Origin: Blastocladiella britannica
Lineage: Eukaryota; Blastocladiomycota; Blastocladiomycetes; Blastocladiales; Blastocladiaceae
Direction of reading: 5' to 3'
Length of the DNA: 19,944 nt
Assembly (NCBI GenBank): GCA_025349905.2
Contig: MU624862.1
Span: 1-19,944 of the forward strand
Shown here: piece after piece, positions 8,594-19,824 of the stretch
Layout of the letters: every line of letters starts with the position of its first letter
How positions within the stretch are numbered: position 1 is the stretch's first letter
Made by a program: the position numbers and the translations under genes
Notes under the pieces: model-generated
What the model was told of the DNA's origin: nothing
The model's input: the letters and a program-made list of their open reading frames with translations, nothing else
Database searches by the model: none

Positions 8594-9050
8594 ACTTTAT
8601 CTTATGTCGTTTTACGTTGGGTGGCGGTAGGCACAACCAATCAAAAAGTAGCCGTGGGGCAAGCACGGCGCACAGCGCAGCGATTGTTGGGCGAGGACGA
8701 GAAAGAGGAGGGGTGCAACCAGGCACGCACACACAAAGGCTATACGCGGTATATGCGGTCTATGGGGTGGAGTGTACGTCGGACGAGGATGTTGGATAGA
8801 ATCCTTTTCCAAAATTTTAATGGGGCGAAGAGGACTTCGGTTGATGTCGCCACACTGAGCGTGGCTTGATTTTGGATTTCGAAACTGGACTTCTTCCTTG
8901 GCGAGACTGAGGAAGACACAAGTGCGCGAGCACGGGCAAAGTACGACGAATACGAGTATGAAGTGAAAGTGAAGTCGTGACCAAAAAAGGAAAGAGAAAA
9001 CTGGTGATCTGGGAAATGCGCTAAAAACAGTTACATTTAAACGGACAAAC
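8594..9050. other. Intergenic: tyrosinase promoter side and nuclease 3' flank
   Basis: This 457-bp gap contains no credible gene; the open frames crossing it lack recognisable domains. A CCAAT motif on the plus strand (8637-8641) lies 44 bp upstream of the tyrosinase ATG and is the only promoter-like element I can point to. The half nearer 9050 should hold the nuclease 3' untranslated region. Confidence 0.45.
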
Positions 9051-10439
9051 TTACTGGAAAATGTTGTTGAGGAACGCAGCAAGACGGATACCACCGCGGT
9101 AGATCTGCTGGTCGACAACGCTCTTGACGGCAGCGTAGTAGTCGCCCGACAGGTCAATCTGGTTGGGGTCGTTCTTCTTGTCGAGGAACGGGAGAGCCGC
9201 CTCGCCGCCGTTCTTGAACACAACATCGCAAGTGAGGATGTCCGACTCGATTGCCCACGAGTCGACGCACTTGCGCACGGCAAGGAAATCGGTGGGGTCC
9301 ACGGTCTGAGCGCACTGGACACCCGTCACGGGGCCGGCAGCGGCACCGTTGGCCTCAAGAGCATCGACCCATTTGTCCCACGAGCCGCCAAACTCGGTGG
9401 CAATCTGCTTCTGCGGCACCGAAATGTCCCAGATGAAGTGCATGTTGGTGTGGAACTCGGCATCCGACTTGCTACCGGCGTAGCCCAAGAACTTGGCGTA
9501 GATGTGGTTGCCACCCAGAGCAAAGTTGGAGGCGTGCAGGGGCTGCGAAATGTCACCGATAAAGTGGGCGGCAAAAGCAAGCGCCTCGGCCTTGACCTTG
9601 AGCATCGAGACAACGGGGTTGGGGTCGGCCGACGGGGTGGTGGTCGGGGCAGCAGTCGACGTGGTGGACGTGGTGGACGTGGCAGTCGAGGTCGAGGTCG
9701 GGTCAGACGTCTTCTCGGTGGCCGACGTGGTGGACGTGGTGGTCGAGGTCGAGGTCGACGTAGCGGTCGAGGTCGAGGTCGACGTAGCGGTCGAGGTCGA
9801 GGTCGACGTAGCGGTCGAGGTGGAGGTAGCAGTCGACGTGGCAGTGGACGAAGCCGACGACGAAGCAGCCGACGACGAAGCAGCAGTCGACGACGAAGCA
9901 GCGGCGGTGGTGGTGGTCTTCTTGCCGTACGCGCCAGTGGTGGCCGGGGTCTCGACGTCCTTGGGGGCAGCATCGTCGTAGCCAGGGTTCAGGGGACGGC
10001 CGCACTTGTCGGTGGTCGGGGAGCGGGAAAACATGGCATTGCGCTTGTTGAGCTTGGCCGACAGGATCTGGGCGGTCTGGGCAACGGCAATCGGCAGGCA
10101 GTTGGAGCCGCCGGGGCACACTGCTTGGTCGCTGTAGTCCAGGATACCGCACTTGGCGTTAGCGGGATCGTCGCTGAGGTCAATGTAGTGCCAGCCACCG
10201 GTCTGCTTGCGGGTGGTGGACTTGACCTTGTCGGGCCACGTGGCCGCGTCCATGAGGGTGGCAAAGCCAAAGTTGGTGTCCTTGGACGCATCGGCGAGAA
10301 TCGAATCCACGGCAGCCTTGGCCTTGGGGGTCAAGTGACGGTAGCCAATCAGGCCGACGGCACGGTGGCCCTCGTCACCCCACGCGGCAGAGAGGGTCGC
10401 AAGCGACGCAACAACGAGGAGGGAGATGAGCTTGGTCAT
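9051..10439 (-). CDS. S1/P1-type zinc nuclease with Ser/Thr-rich insertion
   Basis: A single-exon frame of 462 residues from the ATG at 10439. This start is preferred to one 36 bases upstream because it begins directly with a signal peptide (residues 1-19, ending SAA). Cleavage there would expose Trp20, and the N-terminal Trp is itself a zinc ligand in this family. The nine expected ligands are present: Trp20, His25 (WGDEGH), Asp70, His84, His292, Asp296, His302, His334 and Asp338. These enzymes cut single-stranded DNA and RNA and remove 3' phosphates, usually outside the cell or in vacuoles. Between His84 and His292 lies an insertion at about 172-275 made almost only of Ser, Thr and Ala, far longer than the loop usual in P1 nuclease and likely O-glycosylated. 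The C-terminus is longer than needed for the ligand set. Family assignment is firm. Confidence 0.93.
   Translation of the reverse strand: MTKLISLLVVASLATLSAAWGDEGHRAVGLIGYRHLTPKAKAAVDSILADASKDTNFGFATLMDAATWPDKVKSTTRKQTGGWHYIDLSDDPANAKCGILDYSDQAVCPGGSNCLPIAVAQTAQILSAKLNKRNAMFSRSPTTDKCGRPLNPGYDDAAPKDVETPATTGAYGKKTTTTAAASSSTAASSSAASSSASSTATSTATSTSTATSTSTSTATSTSTSTATSTSTSTTTSTTSATEKTSDPTSTSTATSTTSTTSTAAPTTTPSADPNPVVSMLKVKAEALAFAAHFIGDISQPLHASNFALGGNHIYAKFLGYAGSKSDAEFHTNMHFIWDISVPQKQIATEFGGSWDKWVDALEANGAAAGPVTGVQCAQTVDPTDFLAVRKCVDSWAIESDILTCDVVFKNGGEAALPFLDKKNDPNQIDLSGDYYAAVKSVVDQQIYRGGIRLAAFLNNIFQ
9742..9813 (-). repeat. Three perfect 24-nt tandem repeats in the nuclease insertion
   Basis: Three identical 24-base units (9742-9765, 9766-9789, 9790-9813) each encode an eight-residue Ala/Thr/Ser unit (ATSTSTST). 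They are flanked by degenerate copies that fill about 9630-9920. The perfect identity points to recent expansion by slippage or unequal exchange. Confidence 0.9.
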
Positions 10440-10722
10440 TTTTATATTTTGCAAACGTCTATGGAATCTATTCAAAGTGCGCGACTATCAACAAAGAGAC
10501 GCGGATGCGGGGGCGAGTCGCTGCCTTTTGAAATGTTTTGTTGTGGGGGTGTGCCGGGGGAGCTCGGGAACGTTTTTTGTGGGGAAGGTGGCTTAGCGGC
10601 CGAACTCTAAACGGCGATCTGCGACTTGAAACATACGAGCCCGTGATGTGCTCTATTTTGCATTTCCCAAAAATTCATTGATCCAGTGCATAATGTTTCT
10701 CTTTCGATTGGACATTGCGAAA
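10440..10722. promoter_or_regulatory. Divergent promoter region, nuclease (-) and COG3 (+)
   Basis: These 283 bp separate the start codons of two divergent genes. A TATA-like AAATATAAAA string lies directly upstream of the nuclease ATG on the minus strand. An ATTGG (reverse CCAAT) lies at 10707-10711, 12 bp from the COG3 ATG and perhaps too close to be a promoter element. I see nothing else specific. Confidence 0.4.
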
Positions 10723-13255
10723 ATGACAACGACCACACCCACGCCCGCAGACTGGGACAGACAGGTCCCGCTCCCGGACGCCCTTGTCGATCTCTTTCTG
10801 TCGCTCGAAGAGTCGGCCGTCGATCCGTTCCATGTCCGTGATATCCACAGTCTTGGCAAATTCAATTCATTCATCCATTGGGTAAATTGACAGGTACTCG
10901 GCCTCACGATCAAATACAACGATGATGGCGCCAATGACACGCCGCCAGACCCCATGCAGGCTGTCGCCGCGCAGCTTGCCACGTTGGCCATGGCCAAGGT
11001 CGCGCCGGCACCCTTGGACGTCGACCACCCATGGCGGTATTACCATTTTTTATATAAATTCAAAAAAACAATTAATGGATAAATAGACAGCACGAGGGCC
11101 TGCTCGAGCGCAATACCGCGGATGTGACGCAGCTGTCCGACCACCTGCACACGGCCGCACGCACGCTGACAAATCTAGGCCAGCACGCTGACCGGTTTCT
11201 ATCAACGCACGCGGTCTTACGTGAGGCGACCGAACGTGTATTGCGCGAAAAGGCCGAGGTGGACCGGATTGCCGGCGAAATCAACGCGCACCTGGCCCAT
11301 TTCGGGTACCTGGAGGAATTTGCGCACTTTGTCGCGCAGTCGCCCATGCCATTCCACGACCCGCCCGGCGTGACCGCTGCCCTGGGACGCGCCGATGCGT
11401 CGCTCGAGTTCTTGGCCGCCAACAGCCACTTTACCGATGCGGCGCTGTACGCGGCCCGGTTCCGCCAATGCATGACGCGCGCCATGATTGCTCTGCGCAA
11501 CCACGTGGTTTCGCGGCTCCGCGACCTGCCACCTCCTTTGCCGCCAGTCAGTGCGATGGTAGTCACAGCAGCAGAAACAGGAGAGGCCCAAAAAATGGCG
11601 GTCGCGGACGCCTGCATTGGTCTCTTGGCGGCCCAGGAATCGTCGCCGTGGGCGCTGGAGTTCCGCGCCACGTGCATGGAGCTGGCCCCAATTGCGCACC
11701 AGCTGGTCTCGCGGTGCGAGGGCCACCCAGAGTACCATGCCTTACGCATGGAGTGCGTCACGGCGTATCTCGGCATTCGGTGGACGGCCGTAGGCCCCAC
11801 CATGGACGCGGTGCTCGAGCTCCTCGGTAACGACATTTCTCTTGTCGATCAGGTATTCCTTTCTCTCTTTTTTTTGTCGTATCGCTCTTCGTTTTTAACG
11901 TGCAAAATATAAAGATCGAAATCGCACTGGCGAGCCTCTCGACGCTCGTCACGGACGAGCAGGACCTGTGCGCAACCTTGTTTGGCCAGGACTCTGTCGC
12001 CGATCTCGCACCGCTTCTCACCAACGTCGCCAACCCGATCTACACGCGCTTCCGTCAACGCGTGCTGTCCACTCTGGACCTTTCAGTCCTGGCCTCCATC
12101 TGCCGCCTCTTTCACACCGATCCCGACGGCGTTGCCATCGACAATTCAGACGCAATCGGCCGGGCCGCTCGCGCGTGCCTGTTGTCGCTGCTCTCCGACA
12201 CCCAGACCCAGCTCATCTACCGTGGGCAGCACCGGCTTGGAACCACCGCTCCTGCAGGAACCACCAACTACTCGTCGGCAATGGCCGATGCGTTGATCTC
12301 GGTCCTGGCCGCATTTGACGGGAGCGTCCCCGTGGCGTCCCTGCGGTCGCTTGCTGGAGACGCGGTGCGGGACTTGGTGTCGCGTATTTCGACCACGTCC
12401 AAGGCGGTCCCACCGTCCTTGTCGTCACCGCTATCGGTACGAAGCGGACTCGCGGTGATGACCACAGGCGCGCCGCCATTAGCCGGCGACGTGACGCTGC
12501 TGGAAGTGCAGCTGTTCCGCATTCGCGAGCTGTGGCGCCTTTTGGAGGCCGTCAAGAACACCAAGGCCCTCGATCGCAGCGACGATGACTCGGCCCGGCT
12601 TCACCGCCGTACCGGTGCTGCTGGCGGTGGCAGTGTACATGGGTCGTCCCTCTCGATCTTGGGCTCGGTGCTCTCGCTGGCCAACCTGGGCGGACCAGCT
12701 GTCGCTGATGAAGACCTGACCAATGGGACGGGGCCCGGGTCCATTGCCGGAGTTCTGGAGGTGGCGCTGGCACGCGCCCGCGACGAGTTCTTGCTCGATC
12801 GCGTCCACTCGTGCACGTACCAGCTCAAGCGGTGGTTGGTGCGTGCTGCGGCCGTGGGGACCGTCGACTCTAAAGTGATGGCGTGGGCGCATCCCGGTAC
12901 GGCTTTCGATCATTTAATGCGAAAAGGAAAAGCTGACAAAAAAAAAAAATGAACAAAAGATGCGGTCATCAAGCTGACCAACGAGTGGCAGCTAGCGACC
13001 GAATCCGAAATGCAAGGCACCGTGATCCAAGTCTCCGTGTACTTGGGCGACCTGCTAGCGGCCCGCAGCTCGGTCCTGGGTGCGCTGGTGGACGGCGTGG
13101 TGGTGGTGTACCGCGATTTCTACTCGCAGGTGAGCAAGGTGTTTGGCCGTCCTTCTCGAACCACTGATCCGAATAGTGGTGCCGCATCGTTCATGGCCGC
13201 ATTCATGTCGGTGGACGGGTGCGCACAGTGGATGCAGTCAGCGGCTAGGATTTAG
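10723..13255 (+). CDS. COG3: Conserved oligomeric Golgi complex subunit 3 (COG3/Sec34)
   Basis: Exons 10723-10833, 10894-11036, 11087-11852, 11915-12896 and 12960-13255 (introns of 60, 50, 62 and 63 bp) give 765 residues, close to the roughly 800 usual for the family. A helical, coiled-coil-like N-terminal third (THAVLREATERVLREKAEVD) leads into the Sec34-type core. The core has HFGYLEEFAHF and then LYAARFRQCMTRAMIALRNHV, matching the COG3 pattern of a helix with RFRQCLTRAL. COG3 belongs to lobe A of the COG tether, which retains Golgi enzymes through retrograde vesicle capture. The central part (about 500-620) is Ser/Gly/Ala-rich and divergent. The first intron has an unusual GTCCGT donor; it was chosen because it is 60 bp long and keeps frame with GTACTCGGC. 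The C-terminal exon runs to 10 bp from the convergent release factor gene. Confidence 0.82.
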
Positions 13256-13265
13256 ACAAATGCAT

Positions 13266-14673
13266 TTACGTTGATCGAATCGCTTCCATTAGATGCGCAT
13301 GTGCGAGGTACTCGGCATTGGACGCTACCAAGTCCAGCAACAGGTCGTCCAGCACCGACCCACCACGCAACACCTCGTCAGCCTTGGTAGTCGCAAATCC
13401 GACCCGGTTGTCTTTCACCGACGTATACGGGTGCAGCACGTACGACCGGATCTGGGACCCGAACGAGGTGTCGGCGGCCGACCCGTGGCGGGTCGCCTTT
13501 TCTTGTGCGCTGGTTTGAAATCATGTCAGTGAGTGGTTACACAACAAAGGACCTGTGGATGGTCAAGTACCGCGCCTTGAGGGCCAACTCTCCCAGACGA
13601 TGACGGAGGAGCTTGAGCGCCGTGGCCTTGTTTCGGTGCTGCGATCGGTCTTGTTGGCACTGCAGACGATGGCGTTAGTTGTTGTTCCCAAAGTAACAAG
13701 TGATGGAATGGGTACGACATACCTGGACAACGATCCCGGATGGCACATGCACGATTCGAACCGCCGAGTCCGTCTTGTTGACGTGCTGTCCACCGGCCCC
13801 ACTTGCACGAAAAGCTGTGCGATTGCTTGTGTCAGTGACAAGTCCAAGAAATGCGAGGATCCACAGGTACTCTGAACCACCAAATCCGAGTCCTTGACCA
13901 CAATTCTCAGCGCCGGATCATGTACATTCGCCGCTGGCATCACTGCGACTGCCGCAAAGCTCGTGTGCCGCTTGGCCGCGGCGTTGAACGGGCTCAACCG
14001 GACCAGTCGGTGCACGCCCGTTTCGAGCGCGTACATTCCGACTGGATACTCAGCAACAGGATCGGCTGAAGAAGTTGGTCCCAGTTCCAGCACGTAAGCG
14101 CGATCGCCGCGATCCAGGACTTGCACTTGGAATCCGGTGCGCTCGGCGTGCGCAATGTACATATCGGCCAGCATCGATGCCCAGTCGGCCGAGTCGGCGC
14201 CACCTGCTCCGGGGGTCACGGTTAGGATTGCTGGCGAGGTGGCCAAGGGGATCCATTTCCTAATTTGATCCATCACTTAGGCAACGCCCTTTTCATATCA
14301 AGATAGGAGGTATACATGGACTGGTCGAGAAATGCCCGCTCGATCGTGGATGCCAGAGTATCGGATTCCAGGTCCAGTTCGGCCAGGAGGTCGCAGTCCG
14401 AGCCAAGTTCTGCTATAACCAATCATTTTCTTATAGAGGTTGGGACACGCGCGACGTATGAGATAACACACAGTAGAGGCCATTCAAGTCGTCCAGCTGG
14501 GCCGAGAACGCGTCAAATTGGTCGAGCGCGGCGCGGGCACGACCGATATCGCGGTGATTGGAGGAACCACCACCAAGGGAACAATTTGGCGCAAGTATCG
14601 CGCGGGCTCTTGGCGCGTCCACGGCGCGTGCCAGACGTGCGACTTGGCGAGATACTGCCGCTATTGCTGCCAT
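13266..14673 (-). CDS. Class I peptide chain release factor, RF2-type, probably mitochondrial
   Basis: Exons 14673-14472, 14412-14316, 14259-13871, 13814-13723, 13659-13571 and 13509-13266 (introns of 59, 56, 56, 63 and 61 bp) give 370 residues, about the size of bacterial RF2. The first 30 residues are Ala/Arg-rich with a single acidic residue before residue 20, as in a mitochondrial presequence. The PGAGG...DWASML block at 116-130 is typical of RF2. The stop-codon recognition tripeptide is SPF (189-191) in [11 protein letters not shown], the RF2 form that reads UGA and UAA, not the RF1 PxT. The catalytic GGQ is at 237-239 in [12 protein letters not shown]. The end [21 protein letters not shown] also matches RF2. 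Five spliceosomal introns rule out bacterial contamination. It is head-to-head with bL19m, supporting an organellar role. Most fungal mitochondria are served by an RF1-type factor, so this type is notable. Confidence 0.9.
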
Positions 14674-14718
14674 GGATTTTTCTCTCCGGTCAAAAAAAAT
14701 TAATTGAAATATTTGGAA
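14674..14718. promoter_or_regulatory. 45-bp bidirectional promoter between two mitochondrial-translation genes
   Basis: Only 45 bp lie between the release factor ATG (minus) and the bL19m ATG (plus). The segment is AT-rich, with an A8 run followed by TTAATTGAAATATTT, and holds no CCAAT box. The two transcripts must share control elements, have almost no leaders, or begin inside each other's transcribed region. Confidence 0.6.
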
Positions 14719-15390
14719 ATGTCGCGTCCCGCCGCTGCTGCACTCGTCGCACGACACTTTTCGACGGCCCGTACGGCGGCCCCGGTCCTGCGCTCGGCAC
14801 TGACCACCGCCGCTACCGGTGCCATGGCCGCGTCTTTGCCCTCGTCCCTCCTTTTGGCGGGCAGTTCCGTCATCAACAACACCACCACCGGAAACAGCAT
14901 GTCCACGCTGGTTCGCATCCAACAAACCGCCGCCAACGTAGCCCACTACGACGTAGACGGTCGCAGCGCGCTGTTCACCAAGACCAACCCTGACCGGATC
15001 CGCGCCGGTTCCGTGGTGCAAGTGACGTCGTTGACGTCGATGACCAAGGGAAAGCCCGTGATGTTTGCCGGGGTGGTGATTGCGATTCGGCACAAGGGCA
15101 TTGACACGTCGCTGACGCTGCGCAACTACGTGCTCAAGACGGGCGTCGAGCAGGCGTACAAGGTGTACTCGCCCATGGTGACCTCCATCAAGGTGCTCAA
15201 GCCGCAGACCGCGTTCGTGCGCAACAAGCTGTACTACTTGCGCGATAACCCGAAGCTGTTCAAGTGGGGCGCCATCGACGATCTGGTCAAGTCCGAGGCG
15301 TTGCGGGTCGCTGTGGCCGACGGTACCGCTGTGGCTGCCAAGTCCGGGGGCAAAAAGGATGGGAAGGGAAAGGGTAAAGGCAGGAGATAA
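14719..15390 (+). CDS. MRPL19: Mitochondrial large-subunit ribosomal protein bL19m
   Basis: A single-exon gene of 223 residues. The first ~60 residues are rich in Ala, Ser, Thr and Arg with almost no acidic residues, as in a mitochondrial targeting sequence. The bL19 domain is at about 92-180. It has RIRAGSVVQVTS, then FAGVVIAIRHKGID, then LRNYVLKTGVEQAYKVYSP, then the family signature KLYYLRDN at 170-177. The protein binds at the interface of the large subunit in the mitoribosome. A lysine/glycine-rich C-terminal extension (210-223, GKGKGKGRR) is unlike bacterial L19. The start at 14719 is preferred; a few codons upstream are also open but begin with TTG. It is divergent with the release factor gene and converges on the TPR gene. 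Confidence 0.9.
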   Translation: MSRPAAAALVARHFSTARTAAPVLRSALTTAATGAMAASLPSSLLLAGSSVINNTTTGNSMSTLVRIQQTAANVAHYDVDGRSALFTKTNPDRIRAGSVVQVTSLTSMTKGKPVMFAGVVIAIRHKGIDTSLTLRNYVLKTGVEQAYKVYSPMVTSIKVLKPQTAFVRNKLYYLRDNPKLFKWGAIDDLVKSEALRVAVADGTAVAAKSGGKKDGKGKGKGRR

Positions 15391-15430
15391 ATAGCTCATT
15401 CTAATATAGTATACTCTTTTCCGTTGTACT

Positions 15431-17656
15431 TCATGGGTGGTTGGCCGCTCTGACGAGGCGCATCGCGCCCAGAGCCGCCCGACCTGTTTCGCGGTCCTGC
15501 GCCGACTCGGTCGCCTGCCGATGCACGAGTTCGAGCTCGTCCGGGTGCGAGGGATTCCCGGCCGTTGGATCCAATCGCAGAATGGCTATTGCACGCAAGT
15601 CTGAATGACACGCGATCCCAGAAAGAAAAAAAAAAAGTGGAAGACGAACGCACCCTCTCGAGCCTGCAAACACGCCGCCGACAGTCCACCGAGTCCCTGC
15701 GCCGCGTTCGCGGAGGCCAGCCTTGATCCCGTCTGCCACGCCTGCGCCGCACTGGCAATTTCGTGCGTGGACGCGTAAATGCACCCGGCCAGCACCGTGG
15801 TCAGCGTCTGCACGTGATAGTGTGCGGCCGCGAGCGTCATGGCTTCCAGCATCTTGCGCCTTCATTTATTCGTGAGTTGCCTTTTGAAAAGTCTCACAAA
15901 ACCAAAAGCAGGAGAACGTACTTGCGAGCCACAATCTCCTTTTCCGCCAGTACATTGGCCAGCGCCGTGGCCACGGCCGCCGCGCCCGGATCCCGCGTCG
16001 CTTTCCGGGTCGCGGCCTTGGTCGCTTGCGCCAGAATCGCCATTGCCGCCGCCTCCGTCTCAACACTTGGCTCGGACGGCGTGGTCATCAGGATCATGGC
16101 CATAGACGTCCGAGCCAGCATGCGGGCGGCGGGCGACGGCGCATCGGGCGTGTTGCCTGTTGGGTGCGATGCCACCGCGTCGTAGTGGGCCAATGCGTGC
16201 CCGTACGACCGCGCCGCATGGAATGTCTGGGCCAGGAGCAGGTGTAAGGTTGCGGGCGAGGGGGACACGGGCAGGTACGCGATGCCGCGGAGCAGCTCGG
16301 CTGCTTGTGCGACGTGTGACTGCGACAGCGAGAGTTGGATGGCCGCCAGGTGCAAGTGCATGTGCAGTGTGGGCGTGCGGACGGCCGTTGGATCTATCGA
16401 TTTGAATTTCCGTGAATAATTACGACCGCATGAATGAAGCCAAATACAGTACTGGAAGCCAGGACGACCAGCCCGCCGCGGATCATTTCCACGGCGCGCG
16501 ACTGCGTGACTGCATCGGCGCCGACCAGACCCGCTAGCAGGTACACGACGGCGCGCCACTCGTGGTTCCCGAGCCCCGTCCACAGCACGATCGGGACCGA
16601 CGACGGTGTTTGTGGTTGTGCGGATTCAGCGGTGGGAGCCGTGGACAAGGCCGAGGGAGCGTTCGGGACCGACACGACGCAGCGCTCTCCCGAGACTGCC
16701 ACAGGCCCAGCGTTCGGAGTTGCATCTCGCTGTTCGATCGCGGCATGCAACACGAGCAAGTGATCGAGCCGCGAGCGAGCAGCGGCCGTATTCCCCGCAC
16801 GCAGTTCCAACAACACCCCCAAGCACGCGACAGCTCGAGTCAGCGGCTCTGCCGCACCCACCATCCCCTGAGTGGTGGCCGTCGCTGCTGCGGGAGCGAC
16901 GCTATCAAAGTACGCCAGCAGGGTTTCTGCGGCCGTCCAGTCGTCAGCGGGCGCCGCGGCCGCACGCGCCGCCATGCCTAACGTGGCATGCAGTACCAAC
17001 AACGCGTGCGCCGTGGGTCCAGCAAGCGGACACACGGTGGCGACCAAGTCGGTGCGCCAGAACTCGGTGGCGCGGGACCACGGCAGCAAGTGGTGCGCGA
17101 GCATCGCCGCCAGCGCGTACGCGGGCCCCGCGGCCCCCAAAGCGCGCGCGTCCGCCAGCGCCGCCGTCGCCGTCGACACCGCGGCGCCCGTGCGGCCCGT
17201 CGCGTGTAAATAAGCGGCGGCGGCGAGCGCTAGCTGGAACCGGCCCGGGTCGGACGCGGGGAGCTTTGAAGCGGCGACGCTCGTGGTGCGGGCGATCGCG
17301 TCCATGGCCATAGCGTCGAGTTGCGCGCCTACATTTGACCCTTCAGGAGTAGTGGCGGCATTGGGAGCTGGAGGCACTGCCACAAACTCGGTCAGGGTCG
17401 TTAGCAGCCGCACTCGATTGTCGACCAACAAGGCGGCGGCGTGTGGGCCGGCGGCCAGGTCGCGGTGCTGGTACGCGGCCTCGATGCACCGCAGCGCCAG
17501 GGTCACGAGCGCGGCTGGATCGGCGGGCTCGGTACGGGGCGGGCCGGGAGCTGATCGGGTGGCGAGAATCGCGCGTGCCTCGGCCAAGTAGTTGTCGGCG
17601 AGGGCGTGCAGGCCGGCGGGTAAGGTGATTGGGAGTATACGCTGTTGCTGATCCAT
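15431..17656 (-). CDS. TPR-repeat protein, probable cohesin loader Scc4/MAU2
   Basis: Exons 17656-16453, 16393-15922, 15859-15654 and 15585-15431 (introns of 59, 62 and 68 bp) give 678 residues, against about 610-625 for MAU2/Scc4. The whole protein is Ala-rich helical pairs with TPR spacing. It begins with GLHALADNYLAEARAIL, comparable to the LLxLAExY opening of MAU2. Three further stretches resemble MAU2 in order: LGNHEWRAVVYLLAGLVG before the first intron, LHMHLHLAAIQLSLSQS after it, and AAAHYHVQTLTTVLAGCIYAS near the C-terminus. Scc4 with Scc2/NIPBL loads cohesin onto chromosomes. These are family-pattern resemblances rather than diagnostic motifs, so a different TPR protein remains possible. 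The final exon ends in an acidic, Gln-rich helix. The gene converges on bL19m with a 40-bp gap and is divergent from phosphoglucomutase. Confidence 0.58.
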
Positions 17657-17885
17657 TCTGTCTCTTTCTTTCTTGGTATAATATGACCAGTCTCGGATCC
17701 AGTATCGTGTTCAGTAGCTACTGTGGTGGGTCCAATCCAGAGTAGAGCTGTGTGAGAAGTGTGGCGCAACACGTTATCGATAAACTCAATATCGCGGTCG
17801 CAAATCAAAGAGAGGTCAACGTTTTCTTCCTTGATCGCACGATCTTCTCTCCTCTTTCTGTGCCCCAATCCAAGCAGAAAAATAA
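17657..17885. promoter_or_regulatory. Divergent promoter, Scc4-like (-) and phosphoglucomutase (+)
   Basis: This 229-bp region separates two divergent starts. A CCAAT motif is at 17732-17736 on the plus strand and a second at 17865-17869, 17 bp before the phosphoglucomutase ATG and probably within its leader. A TATA-like string (GGTATAATATG) lies at about 17674-17684, close to the Scc4-like ATG. A pyrimidine-rich tract (about 17822-17860) precedes the phosphoglucomutase start. Confidence 0.45.

Positions 17886-19824
<1,939 letters not shown>

Noticed and set aside
9742..9813. Possible CRISPR-like array from the regular 24-nt repeats
   Set aside because: The repeats are contiguous without spacers, lie in frame within a coding exon and encode Ser/Thr, so they are an expanded coding repeat.
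520..10439. A secreted-enzyme gene cluster of subtilase, tyrosinase and nuclease
   Set aside because: SUMO-like, LAMTOR1-like and an unrelated hypothetical gene lie between them, each gene appears to have its own promoter region, and no shared pathway is evident.
9438..10610. 390-codon plus-strand open frame rich in Gly/Arg
   Set aside because: It is the antisense of the S1/P1 nuclease, whose nine zinc ligands and signal peptide identify the real strand. The Arg/Gly repeats are the mirror of the Ser/Thr repeat codons.
13590..14276. Possible shortened release factor starting at 14276
   Set aside because: It lacks the presequence and N-terminal helical domain and would run into intron sequence before the GGQ. 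The six-exon model recovers the complete family length.
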